Assembly (NCBI GenBank): GCA_021847105.1
Contig: JAJZUT010000022.1
Location: 1-57,980 of the forward strand
Source: Pseudomonadota bacterium
Lineage (GTDB): Bacteria > Pseudomonadota > Gammaproteobacteria > Steroidobacterales > Steroidobacteraceae
Length of the DNA stretch: 57,980 nt
Reading direction: 5' to 3'
Shown here: positions 35,197-44,132 of the stretch, one piece after another
How positions within the stretch are numbered: position 1 is the stretch's first letter
Layout of the letters: every line of letters begins with the position of its first letter
Notes under the pieces: generated by a model
The model's database searches: none
Seen by the model: the letters and a program-made list of their open reading frames with translations, nothing else
Told to the model about the DNA's origin: nothing
Position numbers and translations under genes: made by a program

Positions 35197-36543
35197 TCAG
35201 AGTTTCGGGGGCTGTAGCGACCGGCCGCGGCCGATCGCGTAGTACGAGAGACCGAAGCGCTCGACCATGTGCGGATCGTAAAGATTGCGGCCGTCGAAGA
35301 TCACCGGGTTGTGCAGCAGCTCTCGCAGCCGCTCGAAGTCCGGGCTGCGAAACTCCTTCCATTCCGTGACGATCACCAGCGCATCGGCCCCCTGCACCGC
35401 CTCATAGGCATTGCCGGTGAGCGCCAGATCCGCCCGCTCGCCATAGAGACGGCGCGCCTCCGCCACCGCCACCGGGTCATAGGCGCGCACCCGCGCCCCA
35501 GCCCGCCACAACGCCTCCATCAGCGTCCGCGAGGACGCCTCGCGCATGTCGTCGGTATCGGGCTTGAAGGCCAGCCCCCACAGCGCAAAGGTACGCCCGC
35601 CGAGTGCACCGGCGAAGTGCCGCTCGATCTTGCTGAACAGCACCTCCTTCTGCCGCGCATTGACCGCCTCGACCGCATTCAGCAGCGCCGGCACGTGCCC
35701 CGCATCGTGGCTCGAGCGGATCAGCGCTTTGACGTCCTTGGGAAAGCACGAGCCGCCGTAGCCGGCCCCCGGGTAGATGAACCCATAGCCAATCCTCGGG
35801 TCCGAGCCGATGCCCACGCGCACCTTCTCAATGTCCGCACCCAAGCGCTCGGCGATGTTCGCCAGCTCGTTCATGAAGCTGATCTTCGTCGCCAGCATCG
35901 AGTTGGCCGCGTACTTGGTCAGCTCCGAGGAGCGGATGTCCATCACGATCAGCCGGTCGTGGTTGCGGATGAACGGCTCATACAGCGCGCGCAGCAGCTC
36001 CGTGGTGCGCGGGTTGTCGGTGCCGATGACCACCCGGTCCGGCTTCATGAAATCCGCAATCGCCGCCCCTTCCTTGAGAAATTCCGGGTTCGACACGACG
36101 TCGAACTCGATCGCCGCGCCCCGCTCGGCCAGCGTCGCCTCGATCTCTCGGCGCACCTTGTCGGCCGTGCCGACCGGCACGGTCGACTTGGTCACAACGA
36201 TGCTGTAGCGACTCATGTGCGTCGCGATGGTGCGCGCGGCGGCGAGCACGTGGCTCAAGTCCGCCGAGCCGTCCTCCTCGGGCGGTGTGCCCACGGCAAT
36301 GAACTGAAACAGACCGTGCGCGACCCCGTGCGCGGCGTCCGTGGTGAACTCAATCCGCCCCGCCTCGGCGTTGCGATGCAGCAACGCATCCAGGCCGGGC
36401 TCGTGGATCGGGACTTCACCGCGCTTGAGCCGCTCGACCTTGTCCGTATCCACGTCCACACAGACCACGTGGTTGCCGGCCTCCGCCAGGCACGCACCGG
36501 TCACAAGACCGACATATCCAGACCCGAAAATCGTGACTCTCAT
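35197..36543 (-). CDS. ugd: UDP-glucose 6-dehydrogenase
   Basis: Protein of 448 residues, standard for bacterial Ugd. Motifs in order: NAD-binding [18 protein letters not shown] at the N-terminus, [23 protein letters not shown], the [16 protein letters not shown] segment, [24 protein letters not shown], the active-site GGSCFPKD (Cys near residue 265), and C-terminal [13 protein letters not shown]. It oxidises UDP-glucose to UDP-glucuronate in the cytosol, providing acidic sugars for exopolysaccharide, capsule or lipid A modification. It is alone on its strand. A second, different nucleotide-sugar dehydrogenase (TviB type) is encoded 20 kb to the right, which together with GalE and glycosyltransferase genes indicates an envelope polysaccharide region. 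No anomalies. Confidence 0.95.
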   Translation of the reverse strand: MRVTIFGSGYVGLVTGACLAEAGNHVVCVDVDTDKVERLKRGEVPIHEPGLDALLHRNAEAGRIEFTTDAAHGVAHGLFQFIAVGTPPEEDGSADLSHVLAAARTIATHMSRYSIVVTKSTVPVGTADKVRREIEATLAERGAAIEFDVVSNPEFLKEGAAIADFMKPDRVVIGTDNPRTTELLRALYEPFIRNHDRLIVMDIRSSELTKYAANSMLATKISFMNELANIAERLGADIEKVRVGIGSDPRIGYGFIYPGAGYGGSCFPKDVKALIRSSHDAGHVPALLNAVEAVNARQKEVLFSKIERHFAGALGGRTFALWGLAFKPDTDDMREASSRTLMEALWRAGARVRAYDPVAVAEARRLYGERADLALTGNAYEAVQGADALVIVTEWKEFRSPDFERLRELLHNPVIFDGRNLYDPHMVERFGLSYYAIGRGRSLQPPKL

Positions 36544-37253
36544 GGCCGCCGGAGCCTAATGGAAGCAACGGCACCTCACAAGCGCGCGGCGCACACTTTC
36601 CCGCCTGGCCGTACTGCAGTTCAGCCAGCACACCGCACGCTCTGCTCCATCGCAGAGCCCTCACAGCATGGCCCCGCCCTGCGCTCGGCTGCAGACCGCT
36701 CTCGACGTCTCCCGATGAGTTCCGGGCGCTCTTAAACAAGCGTTGCGACGCATCCGTCTCAAGGGCTCGCCCACTCGCCACAGCCGTGCCGAGCACTCAG
36801 TCAAGCGACCCGCGGCCGCCCGTCGCAGACTGCGCCGCGCGCCAGCCGATCCTCAGCATCGTGGCCGGCCCGACACGAAATCCGAACGCTCCGACGTGTG
36901 CCGCACCCTGACCGGCGCCACGTGCAGCCCGGGGCGCAAGGCCCCTCGCTGACGCGCTCACCGCCTCACCCGTTGCGCTCACTGTTCCCGGGGGTCTGTA
37001 CGCCGATCTCTCGCGAGACGACATACCGGGCTTCCGGGTCTTGCAGTTTCGTTATATAGTCTACTTTATAACGAAACTGCCCAGAACGATCACATCCGTG
37101 GCCCCACTCAGCCCCATGACGACCGCTCGCCGGGCGCGGGACAGCACCATGCCGCGCGGCATCGGCAATGTCTCCCACAGCACACCCGGCGATGCGCAGT
37201 AAGCAGCCCGCCCGCCACGACACATGTTTGCCTTCCCTCCTGGAACCGACCCC
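36544..37253. other. 710-bp region between ugd and a TonB receptor gene
   Basis: Divergent region that must hold both promoters. It contains the 14-bp perfect palindrome at 37043-37080. The left half is GC-rich with biased short frames only. An in-frame ATG at 37224 lies 30 bp upstream of the start chosen for the receptor. No other hairpin or repeat stands out. Confidence 0.5.
37043..37080. promoter_or_regulatory. AT-rich 14-bp inverted repeat, candidate operator
   Basis: GCAGTTTCGTTATA (37043-37056) and TATAACGAAACTGC (37067-37080) are perfect inverted copies separated by TAGTCTACTT. It is by far the most AT-rich patch nearby and overlaps promoter-like TATA elements, about 174 bp upstream of the TonB receptor start. 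The two-fold symmetry and spacing suit a dimeric repressor; it does not look like a Fur box. Both the receptor and divergent ugd could be targets. Confidence 0.6.
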
Positions 37254-39803
37254 ATGCCCCATCCCCTGAAATCGACCTCGCCTCGCACGCCGCTGCTGCG
37301 CACTGTGGCGCTTTTCCTCGGCCTCATCGCGCTACACGACGGTCGCGCACAAAGCGCACCGAAGGGCGCTGCGCAGCCACGCAACTCCCTCAACGAAATC
37401 ATCGTGACCGGCTCGCGCGAGCACGACATCACCGCGGCCACCAGCGCGGCCCCCATTCAGATCGTCAGTGCCACCGCGCTGAGGCGTGCCGGCGGCAACC
37501 CGACTCTGGTGACTACACTGGCGCAGCTGATCCCGAGCTTTACCGCGCAGCCCTTCGGCAACGACATGGCCGGGCAGACGCTGCAGGCTCGACTGCGCGG
37601 GCTGAGCTGCAATGACGTGCTCGTGCTCGTCAATGGCAAGCGCCGACACACCACCGCCAACATCGAGGTCGACAGCGGACCGTACCAGGGCTGTGCCGGC
37701 ACCGATCTGAATTTCATTCCGCTCGCCTCGATTGCGCGTATTGAAGTGCTGAACCAGGGCGCCGCTGCCCAGTACGGCAGCGGCGCGATCGCCGGGGTCA
37801 TCAATATCATCCTGAAGAAGAACGCCTCCGGGGGCACGCTGAGCGGCACCTACGGCGGTTACATAGACGGCGGCGGCGGCACCAACGACGTCTCGGCCAA
37901 CGCCGGCTTCGCGCCCCTGGCGCACAGCTACCTGAACGTCACCGCCGAAATTCATCACCACGGCAGCAGCAACCGCAGCGCGGTCGATGAGCGCGTCATC
38001 AATCCGGCCAACCTCGCCACCTACCCGAACTCGAACATGCTGGCGGTGAACGGCTATCCGTTGCTCGGCGCCGAGGAAGGTGATGGCCACTTCACGCTCA
38101 AACTGTTCGAATTCAATGCCGGCTTTCGCCTGCCCGCGGCGCTGCGCCTGTACCTGTTCGGCACCTACGGCCTGAAGCGCGCCAACTCGTACCAGAAATA
38201 CCGACTGCCGAACAAGATCGCCTACACCGACCCGAACACCGGCCTCACGACCTACCCATTCCCGTTCGGGTTCGTACCGCAGGAGGCAAGCGATGAGCGC
38301 GATGAATCGGCAACGGCTGGACTGAAAGGCAGGACGCTCGGTTGGCGCTGGGACCTCAGCAGCACCTGGGGCCGAGATCATTTCGGGGCGTATACGCTGC
38401 ATTCGGCCAACGCCGGCATCTATGCCGCAAGCGGCAATCCGACACCCTCCGATTACTATGACGGTTACCTGCAAACCACGCAATGGACGTCGAACCTCGA
38501 TGTCGATCGCGGTTTTGCAGTCGGGCTCGCCAGCCCGCTCAACGTCGCCCTCGGCACCCAGTACCGGCGCGACAGCTACGCGATCGGCGCCGGGATCCCG
38601 ATCTCGTACCTCGACGGTGGCGCGCAAGGCTATCCGGGCTTCACGCCCACCGATGCCGGCACGCACCGCCGGCAGGTCGAGGCGTTCTATGTCGATCTCG
38701 CGCTGCGGCCGGTGCGCGCTCTGCACCTCGATGCCGCGGGCCGCTTCGAGCACTACAGCGATTTCGGCTCGGCAACCATCGGCAAATTCACCGGCCGCTA
38801 CGATCTCACACGCAAAGTCGCGTTTCGTGCCACAGTGAGCAGCGGATTTCGTGCGCCCACGCTCGCCGAGGAATACTACTCTTCGACCAACGTGACCCCG
38901 ACCAGCGCCTTCGTGCAGCTGCCGCCGAACTCTCCCGGCGGCAAACTGCTCGGCCTCGGCAACGGGTTGCGGCCCGAGCATTCCGTGCAGTACAGCATCG
39001 GCATGGTGTGGCGGCCGACCGCCCGCGTGATCAGCACCCTCGATCTTTACCGCATCACCATCAGCAACCGGATCGTCGCGACCGGCAACCTCTACGGCAC
39101 CCTGAACGGCGTGCCCCAGCCGGCTGCCGCGGCGATCAACGCGGCCATCAACGCCAACGGCAATCAGCTCGATCCCAGCGTGCTCGCCACCGGCAGCACC
39201 GGCGTGACGCTGTTCGCCAACGGCATCGACACACGCACGCAAGGGGCCGATTTGACGGTGCAGATACCGGCCGACTATGCGCTCGGCCACGTGGACTGGA
39301 CGATCGCGGCGAACTACAACCAGACCCGCATCACCCGAGTGCCGGCAACGCCCGCGGCCCTTGGCAGCTCGACGCTGTATGACGCCACGGCTCTCTCGGA
39401 CCTGAGCAGCGCAAGTCCCCGCTATGTACTCACCTTCGGGGGGCTTTGGCACCTGCACAAGCTATCGGTCGATCTCACCGAGCAGGTCTATGGCCCGAGT
39501 TCGGAATGGGAGAGCGACGACGGCGACAACCCGGCGAACGTGCCGCTGTATTTCAAGTCCACGATCCACGTGGCCGCACTCACCAATATCGACGTCGGCT
39601 ATCGACTGCTGCGCAAGCTCACGGTTCATCTCGGGGCAATCAACGCATTTGATCGCTATCCAACCAAATACAATGCCACCCTGCTCTCGCACTACAACAA
39701 TTTCCAATACGGCGACACGCTCGGGGTATTCCAGTACCCGATGTTCTCGCCCTTTGGGATCAACGGCGGCTACTACTACATACGCGCAACGGTGCACTTT
39801 TGA
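37254..39803 (+). CDS. TonB-dependent outer-membrane receptor
   Basis: Protein of 849 residues from ATG 37254 (MPHPLKSTSPRT); ATG 37224 is in frame and possible. A signal peptide (TVALFLGLIALHDGRAQS) is followed by a TonB-box-like NEIIVTGSRE near residue 45, a plug domain (LVLVNGKRRHTTANI, AAQYGSGAIAGVINIILKKN near residue 175) and a large barrel with typical girdle aromatics, ending in IRATVHF. This resembles the group of receptors for complex organic ligands rather than a defined siderophore receptor. The strong palindrome 174 bp upstream suggests specific repression. No cognate regulator, transporter or sigma/anti-sigma pair lies next to it, so the ligand is unknown. The gene is monocistronic. 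Confidence 0.92.
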   Translation: MPHPLKSTSPRTPLLRTVALFLGLIALHDGRAQSAPKGAAQPRNSLNEIIVTGSREHDITAATSAAPIQIVSATALRRAGGNPTLVTTLAQLIPSFTAQPFGNDMAGQTLQARLRGLSCNDVLVLVNGKRRHTTANIEVDSGPYQGCAGTDLNFIPLASIARIEVLNQGAAAQYGSGAIAGVINIILKKNASGGTLSGTYGGYIDGGGGTNDVSANAGFAPLAHSYLNVTAEIHHHGSSNRSAVDERVINPANLATYPNSNMLAVNGYPLLGAEEGDGHFTLKLFEFNAGFRLPAALRLYLFGTYGLKRANSYQKYRLPNKIAYTDPNTGLTTYPFPFGFVPQEASDERDESATAGLKGRTLGWRWDLSSTWGRDHFGAYTLHSANAGIYAASGNPTPSDYYDGYLQTTQWTSNLDVDRGFAVGLASPLNVALGTQYRRDSYAIGAGIPISYLDGGAQGYPGFTPTDAGTHRRQVEAFYVDLALRPVRALHLDAAGRFEHYSDFGSATIGKFTGRYDLTRKVAFRATVSSGFRAPTLAEEYYSSTNVTPTSAFVQLPPNSPGGKLLGLGNGLRPEHSVQYSIGMVWRPTARVISTLDLYRITISNRIVATGNLYGTLNGVPQPAAAAINAAINANGNQLDPSVLATGSTGVTLFANGIDTRTQGADLTVQIPADYALGHVDWTIAANYNQTRITRVPATPAALGSSTLYDATALSDLSSASPRYVLTFGGLWHLHKLSVDLTEQVYGPSSEWESDDGDNPANVPLYFKSTIHVAALTNIDVGYRLLRKLTVHLGAINAFDRYPTKYNATLLSHYNNFQYGDTLGVFQYPMFSPFGINGGYYYIRATVHF

Positions 39804-40685
39804 AACACCGCGCAGCAGCGCGCAGTCCACGGATCGAGCTCAGGATGCACCTCCCCTCCGGTCGCTCGAGCCATCCCCCGGAGCGGATGCGCGCCACCCT
39901 CCCGCGGCCCGCAGAGCGGCGCCATCGCGCCCGGACAACGAGACGTTCGACGCCATGCTGCCGCCGACGAGCCGATCGCATTCGTTGCCAATGTCCCCCG
40001 CCCGGCCACCGCAGGCGCTCGCGCACTGACCCAACGTGACACCGCTCGGCACGCGCCAGTACGGCGCAGTACGTTGACCCCCCCCGAGGGTCATCGTGCC
40101 ACGCCGTCCGAGTCGGTCGCGACCTTACATCGAGAATAAAAGCAGCAGTCGCCGTTGATCGCGCGACGACCACCGCCCGACTCGACACCCGGCACCTCAC
40201 TGACAATCCGCTGATCGCACTCCAACAGCTCCTCGCCATTTGGCAATTTCGCCGACTGCGACTAGACGGCCCTTCCCGGATCGAACCCCATTGGGCCGCA
40301 ACCACCACACGCCGTGAGTGGCGAGGCGCGCCGCAAATCTCCCTTGCACGCAGCCCGAGGGCGCAATCCTGCCGCCCGCATCACCTGATGACCGAGCGCC
40401 GCATTATGCCCCCCGGACCTCGAGCGCTCTGTTCCTGTCCTCGACTCAGTCCAACACGCGCCCCGGCACAGACGATCGCAGGCATTTTGCGTGCCAAACG
40501 TCCCGCCCCAACGGCCCGTCTGATGATCTTTGTCAACTCTGCTTGATTCCGTGTCGCGATGATGTTGCGCGTCTCCGCAACCCATCACGACTCGAAGTCT
40601 GTCGACACAGTACTGCGGCTTGTGCGGAGGCGACGAGTTGTAGCGATCGTGTTACTCTTTTTTTACTTTGGCTGCGAGCCGCGCC
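39804..40685. other. 882-bp region upstream of the glycosyltransferase gene
   Basis: No convincing gene: frames are short, Arg/Ser-rich and lack ribosome-binding sites. Base composition falls towards 40540-40680. Just before the glycosyltransferase a short hairpin GTAGC-GATCGT-GTTAC (40640-40655) is followed by seven T (40658-40664), giving a weak intrinsic-terminator-like leader element. No terminator is obvious directly after the TonB receptor stop. Confidence 0.5.
40640..40664 (+). terminator. Weak U-tract hairpin in the leader of the glycosyltransferase gene
   Basis: GTAGC (40640-40644) pairs with GTTAC (40651-40655, one G-U pair) around a 6-nt loop, followed by TCTTTTTTTA. It ends about 22 nt before the start codon of the GT4 gene. 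The stem is only 5 bp, so attenuation is possible but weakly supported. Confidence 0.35.
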
Positions 40686-41846
40686 ATGCGAGTCACATTC
40701 ATCGGCTGTCCGTTCCGCACCTCCTACGGGCATTACATCGATTCATTACGTCAAGCCATCCAGTTGCATTATGGCGATCACGTTGACTGGGTGGCTTCGA
40801 ACTGCGGCTGCGGAGATCCGGTCGAGCGCGAGCGGCGGTTCGAGACCCAGCCCACCGCCTATTTCGAAATGCCACACGTCAGCGCATACGAATCGCGCAC
40901 GCGCTGGAAGCGCCGGCTGCGCCGCAGCGCGCGGAGCCTGTCCTACCATGCGCGCAGCAACCGGTATATCCGACTTGCCGCAGGGAGTGACGTCATGCAC
41001 CTTCAGCAGACACTTAATGCGTATGGTGCGATGGTGGCCTTTCACTGGTTGAAGCGTCGTACGAGTGCAGCGAAGGTCATCACGGTGCACGAACTCGACG
41101 CCCATCAGACGCAGTTTGTGCACCAGAACACGCTCTACAACCACGCGGATGCGCTGATCGTGCACAGCAGCGACCTGCGCGAGCGGTTACTCGAGTATGG
41201 TGTGCGGGCGGAGAAGGTTCATGTGCTGCCCTACGGAGCGGAGCTCTCCGCTGACATCGGCGAGCGCGAACGGACTGGAATCGTCTTTTATGGCGGCCAC
41301 CACCTCATGTCCGGCAAGGGGCTCGATACGGTCTTCCGTGCCGCGGCCCTGCTGCGCGAGAAATTGGGCGCGCGCGCACCGCGCATCACCATCCACGGCC
41401 ACTACGGCACTGAGACGCCTACCGAGGCACTGAAGCTCGCCGAGGAGTTTGGTGTCACCGATCAGCTGATCTGGCTCAACCAGATCGACGAGGCCGAGAT
41501 TGGCCCGCTGTACCGCGCGGCTCAACTCGCGGTTCTGCCCTACACTGGGGGTGCTGCGGGACTGCCGGCGTGTACCGCCGCCGCCAACGCGCTGCCCGTC
41601 ATCGCGACCCGGCGCGCCGGCATACCCGATCAGCTCGGCGAGGACGCCGTCTGGATCGCGGAGAACAATCCGCAGCAGTTGGCCGCTGAGATTGCGCGGC
41701 TGCTCGCGGATCGCAGCGCGCGCGATGCACTTGCCCGCCGCGCCCTGGAGCGGGCCACGCAGACACTCAGCTGGCCCGTAGTCGCCGGGCGCACCGTGGG
41801 CATTTACCGCGAAGCGCTGCGCGTGCGCGCTGCCCCGAACAGTTAA
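40686..41846 (+). CDS. GT4-family glycosyltransferase
   Basis: Protein of 386 residues starting at ATG 40686 (MRVTFIGCPFRTSYGHYIDS); an in-frame TTG six codons upstream is less likely. It has the GT-B fold: N-terminal Rossmann half with VITVHELDAHQ and ALIVHSSDLRERLLEYGV, and C-terminal half with IVFYGGHHLMSGKGLDTVFRAA, LIWLNQIDEAEIGPLYRAAQ and the PYTGGAAGLPACTAAANALPVIATRRAGIP nucleotide-sugar-binding segment (quoted in part). The E-x7-E motif of GT4 is replaced by the GLPACTAAANALP form. It probably adds a sugar to a lipid-linked polysaccharide at the inner-membrane face. The acyltransferase-like gene follows 13 bp downstream, so they form an operon. Confidence 0.9.
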   Translation: MRVTFIGCPFRTSYGHYIDSLRQAIQLHYGDHVDWVASNCGCGDPVERERRFETQPTAYFEMPHVSAYESRTRWKRRLRRSARSLSYHARSNRYIRLAAGSDVMHLQQTLNAYGAMVAFHWLKRRTSAAKVITVHELDAHQTQFVHQNTLYNHADALIVHSSDLRERLLEYGVRAEKVHVLPYGAELSADIGERERTGIVFYGGHHLMSGKGLDTVFRAAALLREKLGARAPRITIHGHYGTETPTEALKLAEEFGVTDQLIWLNQIDEAEIGPLYRAAQLAVLPYTGGAAGLPACTAAANALPVIATRRAGIPDQLGEDAVWIAENNPQQLAAEIARLLADRSARDALARRALERATQTLSWPVVAGRTVGIYREALRVRAAPNS

Positions 41847-41859
41847 TGGTCAGACTTCG

Positions 41860-43032
41860 ATGCGCGCAATTCACCACGCCGGATATGAGGGGTTCCTGCG
41901 CGCCGAGCGGCCCTGGCAGGAACTCTCCGCGGCCGTCGGATCGCCGCAGATATTTCAGACCTACGAGTGGTACGCGGCGTTTTTTGCGCACCTGCGACCG
42001 ACCGAACTGCCGCTCGGGGTGATCGAGTTGCAGCACAACGGTGAGTGCGCGGGCATATTCCCGTACGTGCTGCAGCGCATCCGTCGGTTTGGCGTGACGC
42101 TGCGCGTGCTGGCGCTGCCCGAAAGCCCGCACTTGATCTTGGCCGATCTGTTGCTGGCCGCGGATCTTGATCCGTCCGCCGCGCTGCGCGCGATTCGCAC
42201 CTGCCTCGCCCAAGCGGGCATCTCCTGGCACGCGTTGCGCCTGGCACGGGTACCCGAACGGTCTCACGCCCGGCGCTGGGCCGCCCGCATGCCCGAAGCA
42301 CTGGTGCGCCCCGGCGGCGGCTCGCGCTACTTCGATGTCGCCCAATCCTATGCCGAGCTCAGTCCTCGATTTGCCGGCCGCCTGCGCAAGACTCTGAAGA
42401 AGGGCCACAAGCGGCTCGAGCAAAGCGGCGCGCTCGAGTGGCTCTGCGTCGGCTCCGGGGATGCACGGCTGCCCTGGGCGTTCGAGCAATTCCTCACGCT
42501 CGAGTCCAGCGGTTGGAAAGGCAGGCAAGGCACCGGCAGCGCGATTGCGCTATCGGCTGCCGCGACGAATTTCTACAGGGACCTCAGCCGCGCGCACTCA
42601 CCTCATCTGCGAGTCGAGATCCATCTGCTTTGCCTGGACGAAAGACCGATTGCCGGCCAGTTCGCCACGGTGTGCGGCGCGCAGCGCACCATCCACAAGA
42701 TCGCCTACGACGAGTCCTGGCAGCACGCCTCACCGGGCTCGTTGCTGATGGCGAACAGCATCGAGCACAGTTGCCAGCAAGAGCCGATCCAACGCCTCAG
42801 TTTGGTCACCGACATGCCCTGGATGCGCGACTGGAACGCAGCGCGCGAGGCGGTGTACGACATCTGGATCCCGCGCCTTGCGCCATTTTCGCTCCTGGCC
42901 CGCGCCGCCCTGCGGGCCAAGGCCCTGCTGCGCTCAAGACGCCCTCCGCAACCGACCGTGCAGGCCAAGCGAACACCGCGCGACGCCACGCAGAGCACCG
43001 CGGAGAAAACGGTCTGCCCGGGTGCAACCTGA
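41860..43032 (+). CDS. CelD/BcsL-like GNAT acyltransferase for polysaccharide
   Basis: Protein of 390 residues, 13 bp after the glycosyltransferase. The core (about 150-310) matches the GNAT-fold CelD/BcsL family of exopolysaccharide acetyltransferases and FemAB-like enzymes: RLRKTLKKGHKRLEQSG, FLTLESSGWKGRQGTGSA, then HLLCLDERPIAGQFATVCG and YDESWQHASPGSLLM. The LESSGWKG box is a hallmark. It probably transfers an acyl or amino-acyl group from CoA or a carrier to a sugar during exopolysaccharide assembly. The basic, Pro-rich C-terminal 60 residues are poorly conserved in appearance. Co-transcription with the GT4 gene links both to one polymer. No signal peptide. Confidence 0.87.
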   Translation: MRAIHHAGYEGFLRAERPWQELSAAVGSPQIFQTYEWYAAFFAHLRPTELPLGVIELQHNGECAGIFPYVLQRIRRFGVTLRVLALPESPHLILADLLLAADLDPSAALRAIRTCLAQAGISWHALRLARVPERSHARRWAARMPEALVRPGGGSRYFDVAQSYAELSPRFAGRLRKTLKKGHKRLEQSGALEWLCVGSGDARLPWAFEQFLTLESSGWKGRQGTGSAIALSAAATNFYRDLSRAHSPHLRVEIHLLCLDERPIAGQFATVCGAQRTIHKIAYDESWQHASPGSLLMANSIEHSCQQEPIQRLSLVTDMPWMRDWNAAREAVYDIWIPRLAPFSLLARAALRAKALLRSRRPPQPTVQAKRTPRDATQSTAEKTVCPGAT

Positions 43033-43363
43033 GGCTGGGATACCGGAACCTCACACCAACGCACCGTCCTACTGCCGGCAATCAGGGTGCCGTCACGATG
43101 CGGCACGACCTCACCCGAGCGAGCGTCCGACTCCGCAATGTGCATCATCGATCGCTACGGACATGAATTGGCGGTGATCGCCGGCGAGCCGTGCCGTAGA
43201 TCCGCTCGCATTCATACTTTTCCGGCGTCTTCCGTCCCACGCCGCTAGTGCGTCGCGGGTGGATCGGCAGGACGGCGTTAGCACTTCACGCACCGACGGG
43301 ATCCTGCGCGCCGCGCAGATCGTCCGTGCTCGCGCACCGGCGCGGATCCAGCGGTAGATAAGC
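43033..43363. other. 331-bp region between convergent genes
   Basis: Lies between the CelD-like gene and the end of the minus-strand membrane-protein gene. Frames here are shadows. No strong hairpin with a U-tract is visible, and I see no repeat or RNA gene. Confidence 0.45.
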
Positions 43364-44032
43364 TCAACGCTTCGAATCGCCCGCCACAGCGCCGATCGCA
43401 CTCCCCGGTCGCGCCGCCCGCCCGGCTGCAAGCGCCCGACGCAGGCGCTGGCCATAGAAAAGAAGACGCAGCAGCGCGCCGGTGATGCCCAGTGCAATGA
43501 ACGGCAGGTAGGCGATGAGATGAGTCAGGCTCTTGCCGAAGGGATCCTGGAAAAAATCACGCAAGAACGCGAGCGCGATGTATTCCAGTCCGACTGTGAA
43601 GAAGACTCGTCGCGCGCGTGTCGACAACACGCCTGCCAGCCGCGGAAAAGACAGCGCCGCCATTGCGTAGGCGAAGGCAAGTCCCACCCCGAAGAACGCG
43701 GCGCTCGCGAGCGGAATCGGTGGCTTGGCGGAAATGGCGTAGATGCGCACGATCATGGCCCCGTGCACCAGCATGGCCGCGGCAAAGGCGAGCCCCAGCT
43801 CGCGCCCACGCCGCGCAAGCGGTTGAAACCTCGGTCCCCACAGCGCAGCGAGCGCCCCGCCAACGTAAGCGAGCCAAAAGAATCCGTACGCCCAGCGCGC
43901 CGACAATTGCAGCGCCCCCACCGTACCCGCGTGACCGGGTCCCCAACGCACCAGCGCTGCCATCGCGAGCGCCAGCCCACCGAGGAATCCCGCAGTCATC
44001 CACGGGCCGGCGCGCGAGGTGCGGGCTGTCAT
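43364..44032 (-). CDS. Six-helix membrane protein, ferric-reductase-like (uncertain)
   Basis: Protein of 222 residues from ATG 44032 (MTARTSRAGPW); upstream codons of the same frame overlap the c-di-GMP gene and are not protein-like. About six hydrophobic helices are visible: TAGFLGGLALAMAALV, YGFFWLAYVGGALAALW, LGLAFAAAMLVHGAMIVRIYAI, AAFFGVGLAFAYAMAALSF, a helix near GLEYIALAFLRDFF, and LIAYLPFIALGITGALL. The segment ARRGRELGLAFAAAMLVH with a membrane His resembles MsrQ/ferric-reductase-like transmembrane proteins that bind haem, but the second His pair is not clear. Function unknown. It starts 100 bp from the end of the GGDEF-EAL gene on the same strand, so it may be read from that gene's transcript. 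Confidence 0.7.
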   Translation of the reverse strand: MTARTSRAGPWMTAGFLGGLALAMAALVRWGPGHAGTVGALQLSARWAYGFFWLAYVGGALAALWGPRFQPLARRGRELGLAFAAAMLVHGAMIVRIYAISAKPPIPLASAAFFGVGLAFAYAMAALSFPRLAGVLSTRARRVFFTVGLEYIALAFLRDFFQDPFGKSLTHLIAYLPFIALGITGALLRLLFYGQRLRRALAAGRAARPGSAIGAVAGDSKR

Positions 44033-44132
44033 CGGTTTTCCGCTACGACGGTGCTCGAGAACATCCGCGACAGAGTACCCCTGGAGGTGTCTTGGGGGCC
44101 AGACCCATGGCGCCAATCGCCATCGACTGCAC

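Noticed and set aside
40631..40650. RfaH ops-like element (GTAGCG) before the glycosyltransferase
   Set aside because: Only six bases match the ops consensus, too few to support a call.
43200..43300. Second GEMM-like element on the minus strand (GGGACGGAAGACGCC)
   Set aside because: Lacks the CAAACC block and the AGCGGGG loop, and does not fold into the aptamer.
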